From: Mesostigma viride
Taxonomy: Eukaryota; Streptophyta; Mesostigmatophyceae; Mesostigmatales; Mesostigmataceae
Direction: 5' to 3'
Length of the DNA stretch: 64,000 nt
NCBI GenBank assembly: GCA_009746045.1
Contig: RPFO01000072.1
Location: 2,181,985-2,245,984 of the forward strand
This document shows positions 22,401-31,941 of the stretch, piece after piece. Numbering within the stretch: the first letter of the stretch is position 1; the number at the start of each line of letters is the position of its first letter. The notes beneath the pieces are model-generated. The model had not been told where the DNA came from and ran no database searches. It saw only the letters and a program-made list of their open reading frames with translations. A program made the translations under genes and the position numbers.

Positions 22401-23049
22401 GTTTGCCAGCATCTGTGGTCCGTCTTTGATGGTCCATAGCAGAATGCCTGATGAGGTGCTTGAGGATGAGAAGCCTCGAGTCATAGCCCGATTGGTGGAG
22501 AGTATCCCTGATCTGATTTTGTCTGGGATTGACTTTGCCCAGCCTATCACCTTGGAGATCTTTGTTGACAGTTCCATGGATGCTCGCAAGGTTACCAAGG
22601 TCAGGGGGAGATCTGCTGCTCTGTTTGCTTTTTATCAGAGCAGGGCAAGTTTGTTCAGCTGGTACAGCAGACTGCAGAAGAGGGTCTGTATCAGTTCAGA
22701 TGTGGCAGAATGCAGGGCCATATGCGAGGGGATCCAGTCCAGCTTGTACATAAAGAAGGAGTTAATGCTGGAGCTGGCTTCAGTTACCCCTTGGTCCTTG
22801 CAGATGGAGACGTTGTTGCTAACAGACAGCATGGGTATGGTCCAGTTTGTTCACAAGCAGCTGGCCAGAAGCCGGGACCTGGATTATTTGTTGCTGAAGG
22901 AGTTGGCCAGTTTGGTTGACTTGAAGCATATCCCTGGCGAGGAGAACCCTGCTGATGCGTTGACCAAGTTGCCACACAAGGCCCCAGCCCAGTACAATGT
23001 ACTGAGGAAGCTCATGAATGCTGACTGTCAAGTCGGTCTATCTGTCTAA
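19483..23049 (+). CDS. pol: Pol of element A: integrase, protease-like, reverse transcriptase, RNase H
   Basis: 1188 residues, uninterrupted. Integrase comes first: an HHCC-like module near residues 125-175 (LHTMFGH, CKC) and a core with Asp in GHVQVDIQR, Asp in LLQCDIQFE and Glu in HGQQGVVERT, then a C-terminal SH3-like stretch (GSWHDGVVTRVEAAGHKCWV). A retropepsin-like domain follows near residues 515-605 (EIDTNAQVSVMG, then DGPAILGQNFLG); the usual DTG or DSG is DTN. RT occupies about 720-960, with motif A LLDFKRAFLKS and the catalytic motif HGDD (residue 882) in place of YVDD. RNase H is C-terminal (IFVDSSMDARKVTKV, ECRAICEG, LKHIPGEENPADALTKL). In the copia family the protease precedes integrase, so this order is unusual. 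It is in frame with gag across a TGA. The annotated start is GTG; a true start may not exist. Confidence 0.88.
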   Translation: MPPGVCNVAASDGSEGQPHALVTEPIGHDGASLVTTESMPAVAAVVTRQRARHGGAEPEVGPGDVDPGGSQKHSDRAGLAQDGQDEDRAGDSLTGTTLVPPVHKGSVHTLSADNDNKRFSLLYDIASRLHTMFGHAAQSLQVARRLGGSELYSICQQVAQACKCRLVARKPKQSHARSPILQPGHVQVDIQRIRGLKLLVAVDRYTKYKTLEILPDMEKPTLIAALKLTRSRYPGLELLQCDIQFECCENLPEFPELLITPRESHGQQGVVERTIQEIKTVLLVERIPRTSSAIVTSAWLRSVEDRLNLRTPMFFGDIAINPLMLHTRMLPADAEQAWKEKLEAKFLKLRQKDKGWSVLEPNVGQQVVVWKEPSFPGKRGSWHDGVVTRVEAAGHKCWVAIDGSQAVHRLSWSKIRPRGGNQGDLFQVPVGVQGGGDVELPDQGATAVSSPQGDPGPAPEVPSHTVVGQAGGQAAPPEWPDTRPRGVRLSDIVQALQRAKKEPAKVSKLVQLDEPEVAAMEIDTNAQVSVMGPQHTGELLVGEPSCPWVSDFSGRTHLRVLGEVTAPVMGVDVTFLVLEDYDGPAILGQNFLGNPGISIRATALRRDGWGMIPLENFRTTFPVRCRAKPVKGVKWDEGEVPPAASLVIPAVLHPSSIGITHRSLAAHSPLTYDQLVQEMSSPTLFEAWKLAFSKALEEWLQFECAAPTDRRPPASRKLALRFVLKRKVVDEVSVPHVRPVLNEYHGTGSLPGEELYTPGMLHDTWRILLCLYVGLLNRGAAMSSVLLDFKRAFLKSDPEVARRVWKQDEPYCVEVPAIWKLELHQQFLVILKGLEGLRSSPIIWRLTLQEALISECGLRVSSVDACLLLAQWEGLPVYASLHGDDLHSVLAPTTWLKKFIPVISGKFSLGKELWQEPNKPVVFCGMQATLFRRDGEWSIRLQAGGDYKQTIVKALPEKITQAAGPELRGMWAWFASICGPSLMVHSRMPDEVLEDEKPRVIARLVESIPDLILSGIDFAQPITLEIFVDSSMDARKVTKVRGRSAALFAFYQSRASLFSWYSRLQKRVCISSDVAECRAICEGIQSSLYIKKELMLELASVTPWSLQMETLLLTDSMGMVQFVHKQLARSRDLDYLLLKELASLVDLKHIPGEENPADALTKLPHKAPAQYNVLRKLMNADCQVGLSV

Positions 23050-23071
23050 AAGCTGAGAGCTGGGTGCTTAA

Positions 23072-24421
23072 CCCTTAGTCCGGGAATGGGTTTTTGGCAT
23101 TTTTAGACCCCTGAAAATGGAAAAAATCATAACTCATAGGCCACAACTCCAAATACCCCCAACCAAGGTGCTAGGAGTATCTACACTTCAAGGGCTTTTA
23201 GAAAATGCAATAATATCTTAAGTCCATTCAGTGCTTTGCAAGATATTTACTGCCAAAGTTGGACAAAAGACGATCATTTTCAGGCAAGGGAAATCCCCTT
23301 AGTAGTTTACCCCTGCAGGGAGGGTTCTAAAAAATTATTCTGGGGTTGGACAATCTCAATAGATAGTGCCACCATGCTTTCCTTGGGTCAGACCGCACGG
23401 ATAGCCCATCTGACCTATATAATGCGCTCACTTACGTGTGTGGGTTACGCGCGCGTAAGCAGCCATCCATGAAATGCCACACACTTATGCATTGTATACA
23501 CTTAGCCACATAGGACTGTAAAAAGTGCTGGGAAACAAAGAAGTGCTAAACCAGCACTAACGGAATGGCATCCTCCAAAGAAACACCACAAACTGAGCAG
23601 ATTTGGGGCTAATAGCACTCATATGTACAGCAGGCATGGAAACCTGCTGCAAGAGGCACTGATACACTCGTGTAAAATGGATGTATAAACGACAGATTCC
23701 CGTGCAAACGACATGCAAACACGTTGCCGTACCTGGCTTGATCACGACCTTTCCGGGTTCTGCTGGCCGGGACCCTCATATCTCACACTGGCTAATGCTT
23801 TCCAGGCATAGGCCGCCATAGCCGCATAATGCATGCATCCGACATGATTACCAGGTTGATGTTCTGTGCAAAGATGACCTATAAACGCATCCGAATTCAC
23901 AGGGACGCTGCTGCGGATGTCCCGTACCAAAACTGGGTGCTCGGGCTGGCGCAGACTGCCGGGCCATAAGAAGAAAATCGAAATATGGCATGCCATTACT
24001 CATCTGGTACTGACGACCAAGAAAGCAGTAATGTCCTACCTGTATTTTACCAATGCTATACATCTGGCCACCCCTGACCTACGAAAATCACGCATCATCA
24101 TTCTGAGCAACATTCTGAACCATTACAAGCCGCGAGACGCAAAATTTCCTTGATAACGGCACGCTAGCAGCCATATCTCGTTACGCGCGCGCGCGAGTGA
24201 AAATTTCCCGCCAAAGTCACGTGATACTGTCTCAATACACGTTGTATTTACCAGGCTATGGCGAAAATTACCCCCAAACCTATGCATCACCTTCGTCCCT
24301 AAGTGTTCCCAGACCCACCGGACCACTGACATCCGTCACGGGTGGCGCGGCGCTCCTGGAATTGAGCGCCGCGCCACCGGGGGTCAAACAGTTCGATATA
24401 TCGAACTGTTTCCGGACTGGG
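23072..24421. mobile_element. TTAA-delimited DNA element in the 3' UTR of element A
   Basis: 1350 bp with TIR-like ends CCCTTAGTCCGG / CCGGACTGGG and TTAA on both sides (23068-23071 and 24422-24425). It is homologous to 34825-36168 along most of its length (for example AATCATAACTCA...GGCCACAACTCC near the left end and GTGAAAATTTCCCGCC near the right). The right end carries two strong hairpins (24347-24412). No transposase. Confidence 0.82.
24347..24412. repeat. Two subterminal hairpins
   Basis: GGTGGCGCGGCGCT pairs perfectly with AGCGCCGCGCCACC across a 10-nt loop. It is followed by a perfect 26-bp palindrome whose left half is AAACAGTTCGATA. Both lie within 80 bp of the element's right end. 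Confidence 0.85.
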
Positions 24422-24425
24422 TTAA

Positions 24426-25153
24426 GTCTCTGGATATCAGGCTGGGAGCTTGATTGTACATAATCCTGAGCACACCTTGAGGGGTGAGACATGTCTCTGG
24501 TGTGGGAATGTCTGACATTGTCTCTGATGGAGAGATGTCTATCTGGGGTTTTCTTCATCTCAGTCTGAGGTTTCCCCAGATCTGTGGTTTGTGGGCGGGG
24601 TTCGATTCCCTGGTGCCGTCTTAAGGCGGAGTTTCACGGACTGGCTGACCCATCCACCATGCTGGTGAGGTGGCGACAGGTCCCCTGATTTTCCACGGTT
24701 GGAATGAGTATAGGAGCTTGTGTTTTGCATGTGCTTCGCGTAGATGTTGTGTCTGGTTCGATAAGGGGCAGCAGACCGGCGCCGACTCCCGTCTGGGGGT
24801 CAGCAATGTTTTCTGATGAGCTGTTGTGGGTGATCTGTGGGGTTTCGCCTAAGGTCCTGAAGGTTGTACATACTTCTCAAGTTCTTAGCTGAACACCTAT
24901 GGGCTGCCACAGTTGGCCAACCTCTTGTACATGGGTAACACAACGAGCCTCCCGTGAAGGGATAGGGACTCATTGTAATTTGTTTGTGCTCCTGAACCAG
25001 TATGGGTGCTATGTACATATAATAAGGAATCCAAGCTGACTGTCATGCCCAGCGGGTTGTGACTTGTAGTCGGGGAGGATGTCCAGTACCCATTGTGTGT
25101 GTTTGTATGTAGACTTGTGTGAGCTGCTACAGCTCAAGAAAAGAAAGGATTGG
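24426..25153 (+). other. 3' untranslated region of element A
   Basis: About 730 bp between the second TTAA element and the 3' LTR, without a credible ORF. It ends in the polypurine tract AAGAAAAGAAAGGATTGG. Confidence 0.6.
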
Positions 25154-25850
25154 AGTTAACGCCAAGCGCATTGGCGTGTACCTGATTCGGCATATCTCTG
25201 CGATTCCAGCGGCACCGGAACGAGTTCATTCCGACAAGTATCAAGAAAGTTATGGCGTTCCGACTTCCCGGTCGCGCGCGAGCGCGAGCCGGCTGTTCGT
25301 CTAAGTCGGACGTGAATATTTGCCGACGACATATGGGGTCGACAGTAATTCCTGGGCTGACAGGAATCAGGTGCTGAACCTACGACGGTATTGGAATCTA
25401 CGTCGTACGCAGGAAATAGGAACCTTAACCTGTGGTCTGTTGGTACCGCAGGCTTAGTCCTGGACTTCTAGGTGCAGGTGCAATAGTCACTGTGGACTGT
25501 GCTCTGTGGTCACTGTGCCTGTATAGCAAACCTACTGTATAGGAACTGGGCGCTGTACAGGTAGTGAATACTATACCGGGAGTGTTATTACTGAGCAGGC
25601 CTTCTGGGCTGCTCAGGACTAGCAAGCACAGTGCACAAGTATATAAAGAATAGACCAGTGCCATTTGGGCAGATCTCTTGCGAGCCCGCCTCACGTGTGT
25701 TGCCTTGACTTGGCAAACTCGTGTACAAGCACTCACGTGCCCGAGTGCTGTAAGCCTATACAATTTAACAAAGCTCCGTTTCCAACCATATTCACACATT
25801 GCTGCATTGCAACCATATCCTTACATATTGCGTTCATAAGAACGTTAACT
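25154..25850 (+). repeat. 3' LTR of element A
   Basis: 697 bp, four substitutions from 1709-2405. TSD CCAGC follows at 25851-25855. Confidence 0.92.
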
Positions 25851-25855
25851 CCAGC

Positions 25856-26190
25856 GGCAGACGCTTGACCTCCGCGAGGAGGCCGAGCTTGCCAAGCGCA
25901 GCCTCAACGCCATACTCAAGAACGACTACCAAAGCAAAACGAGGGCTGGAAAAGGAGCTGGCACAGCTTCCCAGCGCCCAGCCCAACCCTCTCGCCCTCG
26001 CCATTGTTCAGCCGCCAGGCTTACCCGCCAACCAGCCGTCTGGGCCTGCCAACCCACCGCCAGCAGCCCCATCGCCCAGCGCCTCGCCTGAGCCCAAGAA
26101 ACCCTGCCACGCTCGCAAATGGCGCCAGTTCCTCCCCGGCGACCGAGGATTCTCCCTCACCGGGTGGCAAGAATTGTCGCCGCAGGAATG
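25856..26190 (+). pseudogene. LINE-type ORF1, fragment 2, between LTR elements A and B
   Basis: The frame picks up after element A with a charged helical segment and runs into a Pro/Ala-rich stretch (QPSGPANPPPAAPSPSASPE). One frameshift is needed near 25930. It ends with WQELSPQE at the junction with element B. After removing 26191-32397 and one GAATG, it continues in frame as CIEVLQFLEQERKLF at 32403. Confidence 0.6.
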
Positions 26191-26646
26191 AGTTATGCTG
26201 GAACAAGTTTTGATGCTTTGTAATTGAAAACACACACACATATGTTCTTTGCTTTCGTATTCAACTTCGTTAATGACTTTACGCACAGCAATTGAATATA
26301 TTGCGTTCGCTTTCACTCTCGTCAACGCGCAATTGATTGCGTCAACGAATCCACGTCAATGACTTACGTGGAATAGATCCTTCTAGAAACACTTGCAGCA
26401 ACCAACTATTTGGTACTGCAGATACTTGGCGCATACAAAGACTTTGCGCTAGATACGATTGTACGGCGTAGGTTATTCTGACGTCGCACCAGAAGCAGCA
26501 CAACTACCAAGGACATATTCCGATCCTTAGCAGCTGACTGGCTTCTACTACTGTACTGTTATGCGGATGCCAATACTAATTCTTTCAACGCTGTACTAAT
26601 CTGTATTATAGTGGCATCCATTGCATATGAGCCACCTGGCTCAACT
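26191..26646 (-). repeat. 3' LTR of element B (minus-strand sense)
   Basis: 456 bp, direct repeat of 31942-32397. 26647-26903 is the 3' UTR with no ORF. Confidence 0.92.
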
Positions 26647-26903
26647 CCAGCCCACTTTTCAAGTGTGAAATAAGACCGGCAAATGTGATGTATTGAGAGG
26701 TGTTTAAACCCCTATCGGCCGCATCAATTGACGGGCTTATTTTCACATCTAGTGAAGCTGCTTTCCTGAACTGGACTTCGGCACGCTTCTGGAATGCAAA
26801 ACCTTAGTCCAGGAGGAGACGGCCAAACCGTTGATAGGGAAAACCTCAAGGGATAAAAACCTATCCGCAGGGGCATTAGGCAAGGCCCACGGCTGGTCGT
26901 GAC

Positions 26904-29900
26904 TTAGCCCATGTTAAGGGGACCACGCCCACTCATGAGCTCCCTAAGCAGACCATAGGCTGCCACAGCCTTGGTAAAGGTTTTGCTCAGGGCATCAGCA
27001 ACATTGAGTCGACCCTCGATGTGCTGGGTTTTGACGCCTTGGCTCAGTTCCTTGGCTACGATGTAGTCTAAGTCAGGGCTGGCAGCACTGTCCTTGTTCA
27101 TGAAGCTGACCACATGCAAGTTATCACATAGGACAGTGATAGAAGACTGCAGAGCAGTTGTGGCTTGAAGAATCCAATGAAGGAGTTCGCGAACATACAT
27201 TGATGTGCGAACAGCCTCAGCATAGGCCCTGCATTCTGCAGTATCAATGCCCTCAAAGACTCTTCTCTGCAGATAGCTATACCAGGCCACCACAGAGGGA
27301 ACACCTGCAGCATTAGCGACGGTCACGACCCCAGCAGCCCTCGCCCTGAGTTTGTCAATCTTGCGAGATTCTTGGCTGCTATCAGAGTATGTGATAATTT
27401 GAATGGGTTTTTCCCAGTCAATGCCTGATAATACAAGTGGAGGTGAGTTCTCAATGTATTTTATCAGATTCTTAACCCCCATCTTTATTAAAATGTCATC
27501 AGGCATTCGAGCAATGACCGCCAAGTCAGGACTTATGGTAACTGCCATCCAGCCCAGCTTTCCCCGTAACTTGGGGCAATCATTGGGCGTAAGGCGTCCC
27601 AACTCTTTAAGGCTGTTAAGAAGGTTATCCTTATAAGCCTTAGAAAGTTGCATCTTAAGATGCCATCCTGTCTCGTTCTTGAACAGGGTTAGATCCATGC
27701 CACAGTAGGGTACAGATTGCCGAAATGTTAGATCTATTCTTTTTCCAACGGGGAAGGTTGCGTTAGCTTGGGCATGAATATTGTGAACCCAGTCTGCCTC
27801 TCCCATATGGAAGGTATCATCCCCATGTAGCATTAGCACTGCAGGATTTCCTTTAGCCTTTCTTACGAACAGGCTAGGACATAATGTACTCACAGTGAAG
27901 CCCAATCCTGTCAGGAATGGCTCCAATGTCTTCCTCCAGATAGCTGGACTACTGGTCAGACCTTCTACCCCTTTTAGGATCTTCATATACTTGGCATGAA
28001 CTTCGGGGAGCCAGAACTTTGGCGTCCTTACGAAGAGGGGTCTGTGGCCTTTCCAGAGATTCTCAGCCACCTTCTGACTGCTGTGCAGAAACGCTCTGGT
28101 AAAGTCCATTACTGCAGCCAGGTATGCTAGGCCCTTGTTCAAGGCACCCAGTAAAATACAGAGTACCAGCCTAAATGCTATGTGCGACAGACCTGGGGTA
28201 TATAACTCTTCCTTGGTCATGTCACTCGTTCCATGAAATTGGTTCAAGACTGGTCTCACATGAGGGATCGGCTTTTCATCTTTCACCTGTTTCTTCTTCA
28301 AGGTGAGTTTGAGGCGAAGCATTTGTGCATCTGGAGGCATTTCATTAGTGGGCTCAAAGCAGTTAAGCTCGAACCATTCGTCCAAGCTTTTATTCATGGC
28401 TGATCTCCACCCTTCCAATCCTTCATAAGTAGAGCACTCCTCACAGAGTTGCGGCCACTTCACTTGACTTTTGTTTGCCAAACTATGGAAACTCAAGCCA
28501 AGCGAAGACGGGTCCAAAGCAGTAGGAGTAATAAGCTCCTTGGCAGGGGGAACCTTAGCCCACTTACTTCCTGCTATTGATGCCACCTTAGGGGTTGAGC
28601 TCCACATAGCATCCGCCACACGCGCCAATGGCAATTGGCAGGTAAAGTTATTGAGGGGAATTGGGTTACATCCCTCCCGACGGAGCTCCTTCCCTTCATA
28701 CAAACTGACACCCTTTTGCAGGAGAAACGGCTGACCAATAATGATTGGTCCATCATATCCCTCTATTACGCAAATAGGAGTTAAGGTACCAAGTAGAGGG
28801 ACATGGATTTCACCTATCACGGGGTAGGCAACTTTCCCATTAAAATCTTGTATACGTTTCCATTTACTGGGAAGGATAGTATAACCCTCTATATCTTCGG
28901 GACTGATAATGGATACCTCTGCCTGGCTGTCCACTGCGAACCCGTTGATAAGAAGGATATCTTCCTTAGGGACATTTAACAATGCCACCTTAGGGCGCTG
29001 CAAATACTTAACAACATTAGACAGAGAGAATTTCTGCCTCTTGGATGGCTGCAGTCCACCCAATGGGCCATGTTCTGGGGCAGAACCATTGATGGCTCCT
29101 TCCTGATTGCAATAAGGAGGAGTTGCAATCGGGCATTCACACTTGGCTGAATTCTTAGCCAACTGTGGCTCACCAGGGGTTAAATCCATAACCTTCCTCT
29201 TAAGAGATACAGCCTCACTTAGCTTTGCCTCTTCACCTATTGTGGCCCCCGCAGGGAGTGCAATGCCACACCCCGGCTCTACAAAACTCCCTCCATGAGA
29301 TGCAGTCATAGGGCAGGACAAAGCAACCCTCATCTGTTCGTCATCCCGTTGTACACCGGTCAGATCAGATTCAGATGGTCCCCCCTGCATTGCCTCTTGC
29401 CATGTGGGTAGCAGACCGCCGAGTTGGGTTTGGCTTGGCTTCGCTTGGTTTACCTCTTGACGTACTGATGGGACGACCAGTTCTTCATTGCCCGGATTGT
29501 TCTTATTATTTGGGCCCAACACATCTACATCGGGCAAGACTGGTTTGATCCTGTGCCAAGATACGTGGTAGACCCTTCCATCACGTTCCACATCAGCAGT
29601 TTTCTGGTCTACCTGGAGGTCCTTAATAACAGCAGGGCCTTCCCATTTCCCCCTCTTGAGAGGAGGTCCCTCCTTATAGACCCATACAGCCTGACCTTGG
29701 TTAAAATTCATGGAACCCCGATATCTATCTTTTCTCTTCAGCCTGAGATGCTCATCATTTAAATATTGATTCCAGGCTTTCATCGTGGATTCAGGGTACA
29801 AAGAATAATTCAGGCCCTTAGGAGTCACCCATAGATCAGTAAATGGGATCCTCAACACTCTGCCCTCATTTAAAGTTGATTCAAGGGCCCTACAAGCAGC

Positions 29901-30776
29901 CGTCCTATCCAGGTAATTAGTTTTGAGCAACCCCGGGTAGTCACCGGATGCCTGTAACTTCTTGACTTCACTGGCCATTTTATTGATCTTCCCTTGAGCC
30001 TCATGATCCTCTCGGCCCACGAACACAAGGAACTCCAATCCAGAAGATCCGGCCACCTGCTGAAGGGGCCTGAATTGAAGGTCAGTTTGCACGTGGGTAA
30101 TCACAGGAAAATGTGCTAGCACTAACTGCATAGCCACATATAAGTGTTCTTTATGCATGGAGACCATAGGCTCTAAGGCCTTATATCTAGACCACTCATC
30201 CACTGCCATGATATACGGCAAGTGCTTCCATCCTGAGAAGAAGAGGATATCCACTTGTATATGTCCTCTCTCCACAGGTGGGGTTTTCGTGTGATAACGA
30301 GGTGGTCTATTGGCCAGCTGGGTACATCCACACTTGGCCATAACTTGCCTCAATGCACTTACCAACCCCTTGCTTCTCAACTTAGCACACAGGGGCAAGG
30401 CATTAGACCCATGGCCACAAATAACATGCAATTTCTTGGCCAACTCAGTGTGGGAAATGTCAATCCCTTCAGCCTGACAATCAGCCAGGACTGGAAAATT
30501 ATTTATTTTGTTATTATTGCATTCAGGCAAGCAGTATTGATCATCAGCTGTTGCAGCACCAGCTGGTTCATTCACCTCAGCCAGTATTCCCTTGGTTGAG
30601 TCATCATCATCGTGACAGAGTACAGCATAAGGGTTCCCATGTGCCCAAGAACATTGCTTGTCTGAGATCAGTTCAGGCTGTGATACATATGGGGTCCCGT
30701 CCCCATGGGGCCCCCCTTGGACCTCGTCCGCATTTGTAACATCTTCCTGTGCAAGCCCGGTGCAAGGCACAGTCAC
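26904..30776 (-). CDS. pol: Pol of element B: integrase-like, protease-like, reverse transcriptase, RNase H
   Basis: About 1290 residues, uninterrupted. The integrase region has a zinc-module remnant (LHVICGHGSN, CGCTQL), Asp in RGHIQVDILFF and Asp in HVQTDLQFR. Where element A has the catalytic Glu (GVVERT), B has GKINKM, so the Glu seems lost. A retropepsin-like domain lies between integrase and RT (GFAVDSQAEVSIIS and GPIIIGQPFLL; DSQ instead of DSG). RT motifs: AAVMDFTRAFLHS, LTSSPAIWRKTLEPFL and VLMLHGDDTFHM (HGDD). RNase H: ITYSDSSQESRKIDKLRA, IDTAECRAYAEA, TQHIEGRLNVADALSKTF. Pol is in the -1 frame relative to gag, and no ATG is needed if it is made by frameshifting. Confidence 0.88.
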   Translation of the reverse strand: MTVPCTGLAQEDVTNADEVQGGPHGDGTPYVSQPELISDKQCSWAHGNPYAVLCHDDDDSTKGILAEVNEPAGAATADDQYCLPECNNNKINNFPVLADCQAEGIDISHTELAKKLHVICGHGSNALPLCAKLRSKGLVSALRQVMAKCGCTQLANRPPRYHTKTPPVERGHIQVDILFFSGWKHLPYIMAVDEWSRYKALEPMVSMHKEHLYVAMQLVLAHFPVITHVQTDLQFRPLQQVAGSSGLEFLVFVGREDHEAQGKINKMASEVKKLQASGDYPGLLKTNYLDRTAACRALESTLNEGRVLRIPFTDLWVTPKGLNYSLYPESTMKAWNQYLNDEHLRLKRKDRYRGSMNFNQGQAVWVYKEGPPLKRGKWEGPAVIKDLQVDQKTADVERDGRVYHVSWHRIKPVLPDVDVLGPNNKNNPGNEELVVPSVRQEVNQAKPSQTQLGGLLPTWQEAMQGGPSESDLTGVQRDDEQMRVALSCPMTASHGGSFVEPGCGIALPAGATIGEEAKLSEAVSLKRKVMDLTPGEPQLAKNSAKCECPIATPPYCNQEGAINGSAPEHGPLGGLQPSKRQKFSLSNVVKYLQRPKVALLNVPKEDILLINGFAVDSQAEVSIISPEDIEGYTILPSKWKRIQDFNGKVAYPVIGEIHVPLLGTLTPICVIEGYDGPIIIGQPFLLQKGVSLYEGKELRREGCNPIPLNNFTCQLPLARVADAMWSSTPKVASIAGSKWAKVPPAKELITPTALDPSSLGLSFHSLANKSQVKWPQLCEECSTYEGLEGWRSAMNKSLDEWFELNCFEPTNEMPPDAQMLRLKLTLKKKQVKDEKPIPHVRPVLNQFHGTSDMTKEELYTPGLSHIAFRLVLCILLGALNKGLAYLAAVMDFTRAFLHSSQKVAENLWKGHRPLFVRTPKFWLPEVHAKYMKILKGVEGLTSSPAIWRKTLEPFLTGLGFTVSTLCPSLFVRKAKGNPAVLMLHGDDTFHMGEADWVHNIHAQANATFPVGKRIDLTFRQSVPYCGMDLTLFKNETGWHLKMQLSKAYKDNLLNSLKELGRLTPNDCPKLRGKLGWMAVTISPDLAVIARMPDDILIKMGVKNLIKYIENSPPLVLSGIDWEKPIQIITYSDSSQESRKIDKLRARAAGVVTVANAAGVPSVVAWYSYLQRRVFEGIDTAECRAYAEAVRTSMYVRELLHWILQATTALQSSITVLCDNLHVVSFMNKDSAASPDLDYIVAKELSQGVKTQHIEGRLNVADALSKTFTKAVAAYGLLRELMSGRGPLNMG

Positions 30777-30796
30777 ATCAGGACTTGACAGGGCAT

Positions 30797-31881
30797 CTAA
30801 TTTTTCTGCTCATCCTTGGGGCTGGGATTCTTGTGGCTGGGGCACTTCTTGGAGAGATGCCCAAGACGACCACACTTCCAGCAGGCCCGCCCTTGAGGAG
30901 CAGGTGGGCGACCCGCCGGGTTGTTGGAAACTGGATGAATGATCCTCTTCTTGAATCTGCACACGTCCTCCATATGACCGGGCTTTCCACAGTAGTTGCA
31001 GCCAGCTTGCTTCTGTCTTGACCTGCACACAGCTGCTGCATGGCCAGACTTGCCGCAAAAAGTGCACACAGCCAGCTGCGACCCTTGAGCAGGAACGGAC
31101 AAGCGACCCAGCAACGTGTGCATACGGTTGACCTCGGCTGCCAAAGACTGCATGTTAGCAGGGGACTCACTCACCTTGCTTACCTTTGCAGTTCTGGCAG
31201 TCAGATCGGCCAGCTTCGATCCGCTCAACAGCGTCTCCAAGCGACGACGACCCTCGACCAGGTCAGCCAAGCAACCGCTCAACTGGGACATGACGCACGT
31301 CCGCTCCTCCGGGCTAAAATCCGCCGCCCGGACCCATTGAATAAGCTGGACTGCCGGATCCCACGGAATTATACTCTCGTCCAGCATATCGCAGTACTCC
31401 CGGAAGTTCTCCAAGCGATCACACCCCGGAGGGCACATCCAGCCGACGAAATTACCGAGGTGCTCCATCAGTAAATCCTCCTGCTTCGGCTGGAAAAGAC
31501 GAATTACCTCCTTCAGAAACCAATCGAGGGGCGCCTTGTTGTTTGCTCCCCTCTCGAGCAGCTTGAAAAACCTCAGGTTTGCTGACGAGTCGTACAAACG
31601 CGTGGACCGAAGAAATTCCAGCGGCTTCTCTATCTTCAACTCCTCCATCAGCTCCACCAGGGCCACCACTTTATGTACAAAAGCCTGCCGCTCGTTCAGC
31701 GAGGGGCGTCTAGAAATAGGAGCTGGTATGTTGCCTCGCAAGTCGTGCATCGCCTTGAGATTTGATATCTTTTCCGCCCGCTTTTTTTCTGGCCCTTCCT
31801 CATCACTGTCCGAAGGCCGGTGGTGTCTACGCTTTTCGTCACCACTGTCAGCAGGGCTAGAAGAGCGACGATCAGACTCCA
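30797..31881 (-). CDS. gag: Gag of element B with three zinc knuckles
   Basis: 361 residues from the ATG at 31881 (MESDRRSSSPADSGDEKRR). An in-frame start 48 bp upstream lies almost against the LTR and is less likely. The N-terminus is charged. Residues about 70-230 form a helical capsid-like region (LDWFLKEVIRLFQPKQEDLL). Three CCHC knuckles follow: CTFCGKSGHAAAVC, CNYCGKPGHMEDVC and CWKCGRLGHLSKKC. The stop TAG is preceded by CAG AAA AAT, a possible slippery site for -1 frameshifting into pol. Confidence 0.88.
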
Positions 31882-31941
31882 TTGAAAAAATTGAAAAGTA
31901 GGCGATGTTATGTCGATGGTGTAAACACAAATCTCAATACA

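Larger units (their letters stand above)
1709..25850 (+). mobile_element. LTR retrotransposon A, divergent copia-like (IN-PR-RT-RH), containing nested insertions
   Basis: Two 697-bp LTRs in the same orientation flank the element, and CCAGC lies on both sides (1704-1708 and 25851-25855) as a 5-bp TSD. LTR ends are the inverted repeat AGTTAACG...CGTTAACT rather than TG...CA. The internal order is an extra ORF (2499-3419), gag (18259-19449) and pol (19483-23049). A purine-rich tract (AAGAAAAGAAAGGATTGG) sits directly before the 3' LTR, as expected for plus-strand priming. No TGG-type tRNA primer site follows the 5' LTR. Removing the TTAA elements 3472-18204 and 23072-24421 leaves about 8 kb. I counted four substitutions between the LTRs, so insertion was recent. 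Confidence 0.9.

Noticed and set aside
24599-24609. GGTTCGATTCC, a perfect tRNA B-box with a T-arm-like stem
   Set aside because: No A-box at the right distance, no acceptor stem and no anticodon arm; probably chance in the element A 3' UTR.
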